A DNA stretch of 64,000 nucleotides, taken from NCBI RefSeq assembly GCF_029626155.1, contig NZ_JARUBL010000001.1:3142501-3206500 (forward strand), given 5' to 3'. The notes below the pieces were generated by a model. That model saw only the letters and a list, made by a program, of their open reading frames with translations, was not told the DNA's origin and ran no database searches. A program made the position numbers and the translations under genes. Origin of the DNA: Solwaraspora sp. WMMD1047. GTDB taxonomy: Bacteria; Actinomycetota; Actinomycetes; Mycobacteriales; Micromonosporaceae. Of this stretch, positions 32,947 through 40,406 are shown in pieces; position 1 is the first letter of the stretch; the number at the start of each line of letters is the position of its first letter.

Positions 32947-33501
32947 ATGACATCGGGTCGCACGGTGCTTGTCGTAACCGAAATGCAAAACGGCTTTGTG
33001 CGAGAGCAGTCGGCGCACATAGTTCCTGTCGTTGCCGACTTGCTACGCCGCTGGCAGTTGGCGGGCGGTGACACGCTCTTCACCCGGTACCTGAACTATC
33101 CAGGCAGTCCCTTCGAGCGCTTCTTTGGCTGGCAAAGGCTTTAATCCTCGCCTGACATCGATCTTGTGCCGGAGTTGGACCAGTACGTAAATCAAGGCAT
33201 ATTGCTTGACAAGAGAGTCAATAGCCCTTTTACTCCTGAGGGTGTAGCACTATTCAAGAAGCGCGGGTGGAAAGAGTTTTATTTTTGCGGTATAGCTACC
33301 GAAAGCTGTGTCTTAAAGGGTGCTGTAGACGCGTTTGAGCACGATTTCACGCCTTGGCTGATCGCGGACGCCTCAGCGAGCCATGCTGGCACTGAAGCGC
33401 ACGAGGCGGGACTGCTGGTCGCGCGACGATTCATCGGACCTGGTCAGGTGATCCGAATATCGGACATGGAAAAATTCTTGGATCATGGCTCCAAACTGTA
33501 G
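32947..33501 (+). pseudogene. Isochorismatase-like cysteine hydrolase interrupted by an in-frame stop
   Basis: Two parts in the same reading frame: 65 residues to a TAA at 33142-33144, then at least 111 residues with the rest of the fold. The N-terminal part has VLVVTEMQNGFV, where the usual catalytic Asp of the family is Glu. The second part has the Lys region (LLDKRVNSPF) and the nucleophile Cys in CGIATESCVLKGAVDAF. A CAA to TAA change would explain the stop (inference). It follows GAGGTTGAG and is co-transcribed with the unknown gene. It may be a dead gene, or read through at low level. Without the stop it would be a ~184-residue hydrolase. Confidence 0.8.
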
Positions 33502-33818
33502 GCCCACCAGCCACTCACGTGCGCGATCCACAAAGTTGAGAGTGCGCGATCTGCACCGCCCGAGCCCCGGATCCGTCTTCATCCGTCCGTACGCGCCACG
33601 GCCCCTGCACGATAGAGCCCGACCCGTTTAGTGCGTACTTCCCGACACGACATCCCTGGTCAAGGCCCTACCGATCGCAAAGATCAGTCGACCGTGGCTC
33701 AAGTTTGATCAATGGCGGTCAAAGTCTTTGATCAATCAACTTCCTGACAAACCATTGACCAACGTCACCCTCTTGGTTACGGTCACTTGTAAATCAATTG
33801 ACACAGGAGGTGGCGCTT
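33502..33818. promoter_or_regulatory. AT-rich upstream region with repeated TTTGATCAAT
   Basis: 317 bases without a gene. TTTGATCAAT occurs at 33704-33713 and 33727-33736, 23 bases apart (about two helix turns), each holding the palindrome TTGATCAA. Further TTGACC/GGTCA motifs lie between 33715 and 33765. The layout suggests a binding site for a regulator in front of the secreted protein gene. The base composition is unlike the chromosome. Confidence 0.5.
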
Positions 33819-34256
33819 ATGAGCATGCCGTTCTTCCGTATCCGGTTCGTCGCTGCGCTTATGGTGGCCGCAGTTCTCGCAACCCTCGGAGTGGTTACTG
33901 CCGGCGGGACTCCGGCAAGCGCGAACTGCACTTCACACGTCAGCTACAACCACGACAACGGATCGGACCTCATTGTCGACGCGGGATCGACCGGGCTGGC
34001 CCTGCGTCAAGGACCGCACACGTCGTGCGGCCTCATTCGTCGCATCACCGGCTGGGTAGACCTCCGCTGCTGGGACTATGGCGATGTCATCAACGGGCAC
34101 AATAGTTGGAGCAACGTCCGGTGGGGCAACTACCAGGGCTGGGTGTCAGATGCCTACCTCCTAAACAATGGCAGCACGGTTTACTGCTATGAACCAGGTC
34201 TTGGGGACATTCCTCCTGACGGATCGCTAAAGCGCGCGCCCATCGCGGCAGGTTGA
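33819..34256 (+). CDS. Small secreted protein with a bacterial SH3-like domain
   Basis: 145 residues. A clear signal peptide (FVAALMVAAVLATLGVVTAG, cleavage near ASA-N at ~35). The mature part contains an SH3b-like pattern (GLALRQGPHTSCGLIRRI, VRWGNYQGWVSDAYL) and six Cys-containing positions that could form disulfides. The ATG has a perfect AGGAGG 8 bases upstream. SH3b domains often bind peptidoglycan. Found as cargo of the tRNA-Pro element, with an IS just downstream; role unknown. Confidence 0.78.
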   Translation: MSMPFFRIRFVAALMVAAVLATLGVVTAGGTPASANCTSHVSYNHDNGSDLIVDAGSTGLALRQGPHTSCGLIRRITGWVDLRCWDYGDVINGHNSWSNVRWGNYQGWVSDAYLLNNGSTVYCYEPGLGDIPPDGSLKRAPIAAG

Positions 34257-34329
34257 TCGCGAGAACGGCGACGTCCACCACCAAGACGGCTGGAGGTTCA
34301 TGCTGCCTTCTGCGCGAGCGAAGAAGCAA

Positions 34330-34361
34330 AAGGGCGGCCCCCGGATCGGGGTGCCGCCCTT
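34330..34361 (+). terminator. Terminator after the SH3-like gene
   Basis: Strong hairpin: AAGGGCGGC pairs with GCCGCCCTT, and the inner CCCC pairs with GGGG around a GGAT-type loop. It lies about 75 bases past the stop and just before the left end of the IS. Confidence 0.75.
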
Positions 34362-34379
34362 GGTGGTTAGACCAGTGAG

Positions 34380-35363
34380 GTGATCTCAGCAAGGATTCGG
34401 GAGCGGTTCGGGATGACACGGACGTAGCGCCCGTAGCGGACATGCTGGGATATGGACGTGGAGCCATCGGTAGACAGGTTCTTGCGACGGAATCGGTCTC
34501 CGAGAGGGCTCCACGTGATCACCTATTCTGCCAGGCTTGACGTGCCCAGGGAACTCGTGCGTCACGTGGCGGGTCTGCTTCGCGCCGAGCGTGCGGCGGT
34601 GGGTACCCGCCGCCGCACGAGGGCGTTGACGTGCTTCTACCAGGCGCTGCTGGTGTTGGTGTGGTTCCGCAAGGGTGAGGACAAGACCACCCTCGGGGCC
34701 GGGTTCGGGGTGTCACGGGCCACCGCGTACCGGTATGTCGCCGAGGCCGTGCGGGTCCTCGCGGCGCAGACACCAACCCTGCACGACGCCCTCGCCCGGG
34801 TGGCCGCGGACGGCTGGTCGCACGTGATCCTGGACGGGAAACTGTTCGACACCGACCGGCTCGGCGAGACCACCACCAGTGTCAAAGGCGAAACGATCGA
34901 TGCCTGGTACTCCGGGAAACACCGTGGCTTCGGCGCGAACATCCAAGCGATCATGCGGCCCGACGGGCTACCGATCTGGACGTCCGAGGCGATGCCCGCG
35001 CACCTGCACGACCTGACCTGCGCCCAGGACCTGGACATCACCGGCGCGCTCTACTGGGCCGCGTCAACCCTGGACCTGCCGACCCTGGCCGACTCCGGCT
35101 ACGAAGGCGCTGGCCAGGGCATCCACACCCCATACAAGCAACCCACCGACAGCCACCGCCTCGCCGTCGGCAACCGAACCCACAACGCGATCCTTCGATC
35201 CCTGCGGTGCCTCGGAGAACGCGGCTTCGCAATCCTGACCGGCCGCTGGCGGACGCTTCGTCACACCACCGCCAGCCCACGAAGCCTCGGCGATATCGTC
35301 CGCGCCGCTATCCACCTCACACACTTCGAATACCGATACCTACCGCATCCTTGCTGAGATCAC
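34380..35363 (+). mobile_element. IS5-like insertion sequence, about 984 bp
   Basis: Bounded by 17-bp perfect terminal inverted repeats GTGATCTCAGCAAGGAT (34380-34396) and its complement (35347-35363). It holds one transposase gene whose stop lies inside the right repeat. I see no clear target-site duplication in the flanks (GTGAG left, GTCAG right), so the exact ends may differ by a few bases. Confidence 0.85.
34515..35357 (+). CDS. IS5-type (DDE_Tnp_4) transposase
   Basis: 280 residues. An N-terminal helix-turn-helix (TLGAGFGVSRATAYRYVAEA) precedes a DDE domain: Asp in HVILDGKLF, Asp in LADSGYEG and Glu in CLGERGFAIL. The GTG at 34515 gives the start MITYSARLDVPRELV with GAGAGG upstream; the frame is open to 34452 but that ATG lies in the IS left leader. 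The gene appears intact. Confidence 0.88.
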   Translation: MITYSARLDVPRELVRHVAGLLRAERAAVGTRRRTRALTCFYQALLVLVWFRKGEDKTTLGAGFGVSRATAYRYVAEAVRVLAAQTPTLHDALARVAADGWSHVILDGKLFDTDRLGETTTSVKGETIDAWYSGKHRGFGANIQAIMRPDGLPIWTSEAMPAHLHDLTCAQDLDITGALYWAASTLDLPTLADSGYEGAGQGIHTPYKQPTDSHRLAVGNRTHNAILRSLRCLGERGFAILTGRWRTLRHTTASPRSLGDIVRAAIHLTHFEYRYLPHPC

Positions 35364-35566
35364 GTCAGTGCGAGGTGCTTTTGTGCGAAATCAAAGCAGC
35401 CCATGTCGTGGGCTAATCGCGCCGTCGAGCTAGGCAAGGCTTGTAGACGCACGGGGACCATGTGGGGACCACACGTCGTAGGCGATGGTGGCTGGCCTGC
35501 CGTCGACTGCACGGCCTGATGTTGGGGATAGCGAGCGTGACGTGCGTGGACGTGTGGCGAGTCGTC
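35364..35566. other. Right end of the integrative element
   Basis: About 200 bases between the IS and attR. No gene is visible. The repeated GGGGACCA in CGGGGACCATGTGGGGACCAC (around 35453-35471) could be integrase arm-type sites, since GGGACC-type words also occur at the left end (30315-30330 region, GGGGACCACCTGGGGACC). Confidence 0.45.
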
Positions 35567-35611
35567 CTGGGGGTCAAGGGGTCGTCGGTTCGAATCCGGC
35601 CGTCCCGACAG
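35567..35611 (+). repeat. attR copy 1 (45-bp core)
   Basis: Exact copy of 30174-30218, followed by chromosomal sequence CGAGAGGG. Lies within the left 128-bp repeat. Confidence 0.9.
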
Positions 35612-35614
35612 CGA

Positions 35615-35654
35615 GAGGGTTTCCGCAGGTCAGAGACTTGCGGGAGCCCTCTTT
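35615..35654 (+). terminator. Displaced native tRNA-Pro terminator (copy 1)
   Basis: Hairpin AGAGGGTTTCCGCAGGTC / GACTTGCGGGAGCCCTCT, allowing G-U pairs, followed by TTTT. It sits directly after the att core, so it must have terminated tRNA-Pro before integration. A second identical copy is at 37511-37550. Confidence 0.8.
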
Positions 35655-35686
35655 TCATCGCTTCGCATGAATGCCCGGTCTAGCAC

Positions 35687-37454
35687 CTGAGTTTGGTCAC
35701 TGGCTCGCGGCGTGACGGTGGGCAGTGCGCTGACCTGGGGTGTTGGGTGTTGGTGGGGTGTTTCTGAGGCACTAATTGGTCCCCTACGCTCGGGTTCGTG
35801 GCGTGGATTCGGCGGGTGCGGACGGCTTCGGGCGCGACGGCGGTGCAGATCGCCGAGTCTGTTGGCGGGCGTCGGCGGATCGTTGCTCATCTGGGTTCGG
35901 CGCGTACCGAGGCTGAGTTGGGGCTGCTGGTCTCGCGGGCCCGTGAGCTGCTCGCTGATCCGGGGCAGGGCGAGTTGGAGCTTGGCGTCGAGCCGGTCGC
36001 TGCGAGGGCGAGGCTGGTCGGCCCGGCCGGTGACGCGGCGCTGTTCGACCTCGACGGGTCGGTGGGGCGTGGGCCGGCGGCGGTCGCCGCGCCGCGGGTG
36101 GTGTCGACGGCATCGCGGGTGTTGTACGAGGTGCTGGCCTCGGTGTTCACGTCGCTGGGGTTCGACGCTGTGGGCGACAGGGTTTTCCGGGACCTGGTGA
36201 TCGCGCGGATCGTGGAGCCGACCTCGATCCGCGACACCGGTCGGGTGCTGACCGATCTGGGGTGTAAGCCGGCCAGTGAGAAGACGATGCGCCGCACCCT
36301 GACCCGCGCGCACACGGGCGAATACCGCGACCAGATCGCAAAGTTGTGCTTCGCCCACGCCTCGGGCAGCGGCGACGTCAGCCTGTGTTTGTACGACGTG
36401 ACCACCTTGTACTTCGAGGCGGACAAGGAGGACGACCTGCGTAGGGTCGGGTACTCCAAGGAACGGCGGGTGGACCCGCAGATCGTCGTCGGGCTGCTCG
36501 TCGACCGGTACGGGTTCCCGTTGGAGATCGGCTGCTTCGAAGGCAACAAGGCCGAGACGTTGACGTTGCTGCCCATCATTCGCCAGTTCCAGGATCGCCA
36601 CCAGATCGAGGGCATGGTCATCGTCGCCGACGCCGGCATGCTCTCGGCGACCAACCTGCGCGAGCTCGACGACGCCGGCCTCGGCTTCATCGTCGGTTCA
36701 CGCACCACCAAGGCGCCGATCGACCTGGAGTCCCACTACCGCTGGCACGGGACCTACTTCACCGACGGGCAGCTCATCGACACGATCACCCCCCGCACCG
36801 GCGCCAACCGCGACAACGACCCCGCCCTCAAGGCCGAACCGGTGTGGAACCCGCGAACGCACCCGTCCTCATGGCGAGCGGTGTGGGCATACTCGGCCAC
36901 CCGCGCCGCCCGGGACAACAAAACCCTCAACGCCCAAGAGGCCAAAGCGCGGGCCGTCGTCGCCGGGGAGAAGACACCCCGGACCCCGAGGTTCGTCACC
37001 GTCAAAGGCGACGCCCGCACCCTCGACGAAGCGTCGCTGGCCAGAGCACGCAAGCTCGTCGGGCTCAAAGGCTACGTCACCAACATCGGCCACCAGGTGA
37101 TGAACCCGAGCGAGGTGACCTCCAACTACCACGACCTGTGGCACGTCGAGCAGTCCTTCCGCATGTCCAAGACCGACCTCGCCGCCCGACCCATGTTCCA
37201 CCACACCAAGGACGCCATCGAGGCGCACCTGACCATCGTCTTCACCGCCCTGGCCGTCACCCGCGAAGTCCAAACCCGCACCGGACTCGCGATCCGCAAC
37301 GTCCTGCGTCAACTACGACCGCTGCGATCCGCGACCCTCGCGATCAACAACGCCACCCACACCTTCCCACCCCAGATCAACCCCGACCGGCAGACCAACA
37401 TCGACGCCCTCACCACCAGCGCACCTCAGGCACTAACCGAATGACCGAACTCAG
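35687..37454 (+). mobile_element. IS1634/IS1549-family insertion sequence, 1768 bp
   Basis: Ends defined exactly by the 128-bp flanking repeats. The terminal inverted repeats start CTGAGTTTGGTCACTGG (left) and CTGAGTTCGGTCATTCGG (right, complement), matching at about 14 of 17 positions. It contains one intact transposase gene. Confidence 0.92.
35798..37444 (+). CDS. IS1634 family transposase
   Basis: 548 residues, usual family length. DDE residues: Asp in LCLYDVTTLYFE (~199), Asp in VIVADAGMLS (~276) and Glu in HVEQSFRMSKTDL (~449). The insert region has FPLEIGCFEGNKAET, typical of the family. GTG start, 111 bases from the left IS end. The reading frame is intact, so the element may be active. 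Confidence 0.92.
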   Translation: MAWIRRVRTASGATAVQIAESVGGRRRIVAHLGSARTEAELGLLVSRARELLADPGQGELELGVEPVAARARLVGPAGDAALFDLDGSVGRGPAAVAAPRVVSTASRVLYEVLASVFTSLGFDAVGDRVFRDLVIARIVEPTSIRDTGRVLTDLGCKPASEKTMRRTLTRAHTGEYRDQIAKLCFAHASGSGDVSLCLYDVTTLYFEADKEDDLRRVGYSKERRVDPQIVVGLLVDRYGFPLEIGCFEGNKAETLTLLPIIRQFQDRHQIEGMVIVADAGMLSATNLRELDDAGLGFIVGSRTTKAPIDLESHYRWHGTYFTDGQLIDTITPRTGANRDNDPALKAEPVWNPRTHPSSWRAVWAYSATRAARDNKTLNAQEAKARAVVAGEKTPRTPRFVTVKGDARTLDEASLARARKLVGLKGYVTNIGHQVMNPSEVTSNYHDLWHVEQSFRMSKTDLAARPMFHHTKDAIEAHLTIVFTALAVTREVQTRTGLAIRNVLRQLRPLRSATLAINNATHTFPPQINPDRQTNIDALTTSAPQALTE

Positions 37455-37462
37455 GAGTCGTC

Positions 37463-37507
37463 CTGGGGGTCAAGGGGTCGTCGGTTCGAATCCGGCCGTC
37501 CCGACAG
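37463..37507 (+). repeat. attR copy 2 (45-bp core)
   Basis: Third exact copy of the attachment core, produced by the duplication. Recombination of attL with this copy would release the element together with the IS. Confidence 0.9.
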
Positions 37508-37510
37508 CGA

Positions 37511-37550
37511 GAGGGTTTCCGCAGGTCAGAGACTTGCGGGAGCCCTCTTT
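37511..37550 (+). terminator. Displaced native tRNA-Pro terminator (copy 2)
   Basis: Same hairpin and T run as at 35615-35654, within the right repeat. Confidence 0.75.
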
Positions 37551-37599
37551 TCATCGCTTCGCATGAATGCCCGGTCTAGCACGCCGCTGTTGGACTCCT

Positions 37600-37770
37600 T
37601 GACTCGGCAGGTTGCCATGCCGCTACTGGTCGGAGATCTGCAGTTCCTTTCGCCACCACGGCGATCGGTTTCTCCCCGGTACGCGCCAGCGAGACGGCCC
37701 GCTGCCGAAACTCTGCAGGGTGTGTGCAGGCATGGACGACATCCTTCCCGGAAGCCGCCGGCCACCTCAC
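37600..37770 (-). pseudogene. Remnant of an IS3-family transposase OrfA
   Basis: On the minus strand, HPAEFRQRAVSLARTGEKPI then AVVAK matches the N-terminal helix-turn-helix of IS3/IS911-type OrfA. After AVVAK the frame shifts by one base; the other frame then reads KELQISDQ before a stop. No OrfB is present. A decayed fragment between the IS1634 copy and the LacI gene. Confidence 0.7.
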
Positions 37771-37796
37771 CCCAGATGTCCGGGAACGGGGGAAGC

Positions 37797-38828
37797 TCAG
37801 TCCGCCACGACGCGTCCGATGGTGCTCTCCCGTACGACGAGCCGGTGTGGGGCGCGTAGTTCCAGGCCGGGCGGCGGCGTCCGGCTGGCGATGCGCAGTA
37901 GTACGCGTTCGACGGCCGTCTTCGCGATCATCTCCTTGTCGGGAGAGATCGTGCTCACCGGTGGGTTCGAGTACGCGCCGTCCTCAATGTCGTCGTAGCC
38001 GATCACCGCGATGTCTTCGGGCACCCGGAGGCCGCGTGCGGCGAGGACGTGCATCGCGCCGAGCGCGACGAGGTCGCTGTAGCAGAACACGGCGTCGGGA
38101 GGCTCCGGCAGGTCAAGCAGGTGGTGCATCGCGCCGGCGCCGTCGGCGCGGTTGAACCGTGGGGTCGAGATGATCAGTTCCTCGTTCACGGCCACGCCAC
38201 GCCCCTCGTGCGCCTCGCGGAAGCCGCGGGTGCGCAGCTGGGCGGCCTCACCGGTGGGGTACGGCTGGTCACCGATCGCGGCGATGCGCCGGCGACCGAG
38301 GTCGAGCAGGTGCTCGGTGGCCTGTCGGGACGCCGCGATGTCGTCGATGCCGACATGGTCGAACGTCTCCTGGCTGACCCGTTCACCCAGGATCACCAGC
38401 GGGAGATCGGGATGGTGATCGGTAAGGGCCCGCTGGTCGAGGCCGAGCGGGCTGAAGATGACGCCGTCGAAGAGCAGCCTGCTGCGGCCGTGGCTGATGA
38501 GCATCCGCTCGTGTTCGGGGTCGCCGTCGGTCTGGTCGATGAGCACGTTGTACCCCTCGGCGCGGGCGGCCCGGATGATGCCCTGCAGCAGCTCGGAGAA
38601 GTACGGCGTGTCGAGGTAGGGGGCGACGAAGGCGATCTGCCCGGAGCGGCCCTGGGCGAGGTTGCGGGCCAGGACATTTGGCCGATAGCCGAGCTGCTCG
38701 ACGGCCTCGACGACCCGGGCGCGAGTGCGTTCGGTGACGTTCGCGTACCCGTTGACGACATTGGACACCGTCCGGCTGGAGACCCCGGCCAGTTCGGCAA
38801 CCTCACGTAAGGTGACATCTCGTCGCAT
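37797..38828 (-). CDS. LacI family transcriptional regulator
   Basis: 343 residues. The N-terminal HTH is VTLREVAELAGVSSRTVSNV (about 5-24), with the hinge YRPNVLARNLAQGRSGQI and a periplasmic-binding-type sugar domain (DTPYFSELLQGI, DAVFCYSDLVALGAM, VIGYDDIEDGAYSNPPVSTI). The ATG at 38828 has GGGAGA upstream; the frame is open 49 codons further without family character. Divergent from the arabino-oligosaccharide transporter, so it most likely represses this locus until an arabinose-containing sugar binds. Confidence 0.92.
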   Translation of the reverse strand: MRRDVTLREVAELAGVSSRTVSNVVNGYANVTERTRARVVEAVEQLGYRPNVLARNLAQGRSGQIAFVAPYLDTPYFSELLQGIIRAARAEGYNVLIDQTDGDPEHERMLISHGRSRLLFDGVIFSPLGLDQRALTDHHPDLPLVILGERVSQETFDHVGIDDIAASRQATEHLLDLGRRRIAAIGDQPYPTGEAAQLRTRGFREAHEGRGVAVNEELIISTPRFNRADGAGAMHHLLDLPEPPDAVFCYSDLVALGAMHVLAARGLRVPEDIAVIGYDDIEDGAYSNPPVSTISPDKEMIAKTAVERVLLRIASRTPPPGLELRAPHRLVVRESTIGRVVAD

Positions 38829-38912
38829 TTGTGGTCTCCCTTTCCCCGCCGGAGGCCCACCAAGTTTCCGGAAGGTTACCCCTTGCCGTCCATCGATGTC
38901 CCGGGCATGCTG

Positions 38913-38932
38913 TCTTTGCAGCGCTGCAAAGA
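38913..38932. promoter_or_regulatory. LacI-type operator, perfect 20-bp palindrome
   Basis: TCTTTGCAGCGCTGCAAAGA, a complete palindrome with a central GC step as expected for LacI family operators. It lies between the divergent lacI-like (starts 38828) and solute-binding protein (starts 39078) genes, 85 and 146 bases from the two start codons. Confidence 0.8.
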
Positions 38933-39077
38933 TAGTAGTAGATGCCAGGGGTAGGTGCGGCGCGGCCCGAGGCAACCGCTGCCCCGGCGGTCGATCGTTG
39001 TGCGTTCGCGCCTTGACCGGCCTACGTGACAGATACCTGCGGCTGCGGGCGCAGCCGATCCCCGATGGAGGAACCGA

Positions 39078-40406
39078 GTGAGCGCCAGAGTTTTCAGTTC
39101 AAGACGAAAGCCGCTGGCCGCGGCGGTGATGGCCGTCGCCGTCCTGCTGTTGGCGGCGTGCAGTTCCGACAGTGGTGGCAGGCAGGACGACGGTCCGGTG
39201 ACGATCAAGGTGTGGGCGTGGTATCCGGCCTTCCAGGGCGTGGTCGACCTGTTCAACCGCACGCACACCGACATCAGGATCGAGTGGACCAACGCGGGTA
39301 CCGGTCAGGACCAGTACACGAAGTTGCAGACGGCGCTCAAGGCGGGCAAGGGTGCGCCGGACGTGGTGATGCTCGAGTTCCAGGAACTGCCGACCTTCCA
39401 GCTCACCAGGCACCTCGTCGACATGGGCAAGTACGGTGCCAACGACATCAGGGGAGACTACGTCGACTGGGCGTGGAAGCAGGTCAGCAACGGCGACGCC
39501 GTCTACGCCATCCCGGTGGACGCCGGACCGATGGCAATGCTGTACCGGCAGGACATCTTCGACCAGCACGGGCTGAGCGTGCCGAAGACCTGGGCCGAGT
39601 TCCGGGAGCAGGCGCAGAAGTTGAAGGCCGCGGCGCCGGACAGCTTCATGACCGACTTCGGGGCGAACGACGGCGGCTTCATGACGGGGTTGATGTGGCA
39701 GGCCGGAGCCAGGCCGTTCAGCTACGACATCGCGGACCCCGAGAACATCGATGTGAACATCAACAGTGAGCCGGCCAAGAAGGTGATGGCCTACTGGGAG
39801 GAGATGGTCGACGCCGGTCTTGCCGACACCACCGCCTACGGGACGACGGACTTCTACAACGGGCTGGCCAGCGGGAAGTACGCGACCTACCTGGCTGCGG
39901 GGTGGGGACCCGGCTACCTGGCGAGCGTGGCGAAGACGACGGCCGGCAAGTGGCGCGCGGCACCCCTGCCCCAGTGGAACGCGGGGGAGAACGCGCAGGG
40001 TGACTGGGGTGGCTCCTCGTTCGCCGTGACCGATCAGACGAAGCACCCGGAGCAGGCCACCAGGGTGGCCATGGAGATCTTCGGAGCGAACAAGGACGCC
40101 TGGAAGATCGGCATCGACGAGGCGTTCCTCTTCCCCACCGCCGCGCCGATCCTGGACTGGGACTACTTCCGGACCAAGGAGTACGAGTTCTTTGGCGGGC
40201 AGAAGGTCAACGAGGTGTTCGTGCCGGCGTACAACGGCATCGAGGAGTTCGACTGGAGCCCCTTCAACAGCTTCAGCTTCAACGAGCTGACCACCGCGAT
40301 GGGACAGGCGGTGGAGGGGAAGACGGCCTGGCCGGACGCACTCGACGTCGTCCAGCAGGGCGTCACGACGTACGCGTCGAAGCAGGGCTTCAAGGTCTCC
40401 CCATGA
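39078..40406 (+). CDS. ABC transporter sugar-binding lipoprotein
   Basis: 442 residues. A lipoprotein signal with lipobox LLAAC (Cys28) and the family-1 extracellular solute-binding fold (IKVWAWYPAFQGVVDLFNRT, GKGAPDVVMLEFQELP, PVDAGPMAMLYRQDIF). GTG start with GGAGG upstream. First gene of a coupled set with two permeases and a GH51 arabinofuranosidase; the likely ligand is an arabino-oligosaccharide (inference from neighbours). Confidence 0.92.
   Translation: MSARVFSSRRKPLAAAVMAVAVLLLAACSSDSGGRQDDGPVTIKVWAWYPAFQGVVDLFNRTHTDIRIEWTNAGTGQDQYTKLQTALKAGKGAPDVVMLEFQELPTFQLTRHLVDMGKYGANDIRGDYVDWAWKQVSNGDAVYAIPVDAGPMAMLYRQDIFDQHGLSVPKTWAEFREQAQKLKAAAPDSFMTDFGANDGGFMTGLMWQAGARPFSYDIADPENIDVNINSEPAKKVMAYWEEMVDAGLADTTAYGTTDFYNGLASGKYATYLAAGWGPGYLASVAKTTAGKWRAAPLPQWNAGENAQGDWGGSSFAVTDQTKHPEQATRVAMEIFGANKDAWKIGIDEAFLFPTAAPILDWDYFRTKEYEFFGGQKVNEVFVPAYNGIEEFDWSPFNSFSFNELTTAMGQAVEGKTAWPDALDVVQQGVTTYASKQGFKVSP

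Larger units (their letters stand above)
30219..35566. mobile_element. Small integrative element in tRNA-Pro
   Basis: About 5.35 kb between attL and the first attR. Contents: tyrosine integrase pointing at attL, small HTH/excisionase-like gene, an unknown gene coupled to an interrupted cysteine hydrolase, a secreted SH3-like gene and an IS5-like element. No replication initiator or FtsK/TraB-type translocase is visible, so it is not a complete actinomycete integrative and conjugative element. It may be a satellite, mobilised in trans, or a decayed remnant. Base composition of 31800-34300 is clearly less GC-rich than the flanks. Confidence 0.85.
35559..35686 (+). repeat. 128-bp direct repeat, left copy (target-site duplication)
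   Basis: Identical to 37455-37582 over 128 bases and directly abuts the left end of the IS1634-like element. It contains the 45-bp attachment core and the native tRNA-Pro terminator. Mycoplasma IS1634 and mycobacterial IS1549 are known for making long direct repeats, so this is read as an unusually long target duplication. Confidence 0.9.
37455..37582 (+). repeat. 128-bp direct repeat, right copy (target-site duplication)
   Basis: Exact copy of 35559-35686 abutting the right end of the IS1634-like element. It ends at TAGCAC, after which the flanks differ (CTGAG against GCCGC). Confidence 0.9.

Noticed and set aside
35567-37507. Two attR copies as evidence of two tandem integration events
   Set aside because: The repeat extends well past the core on the chromosomal side and stops exactly at the IS ends, which fits IS-made duplication rather than a second integration.
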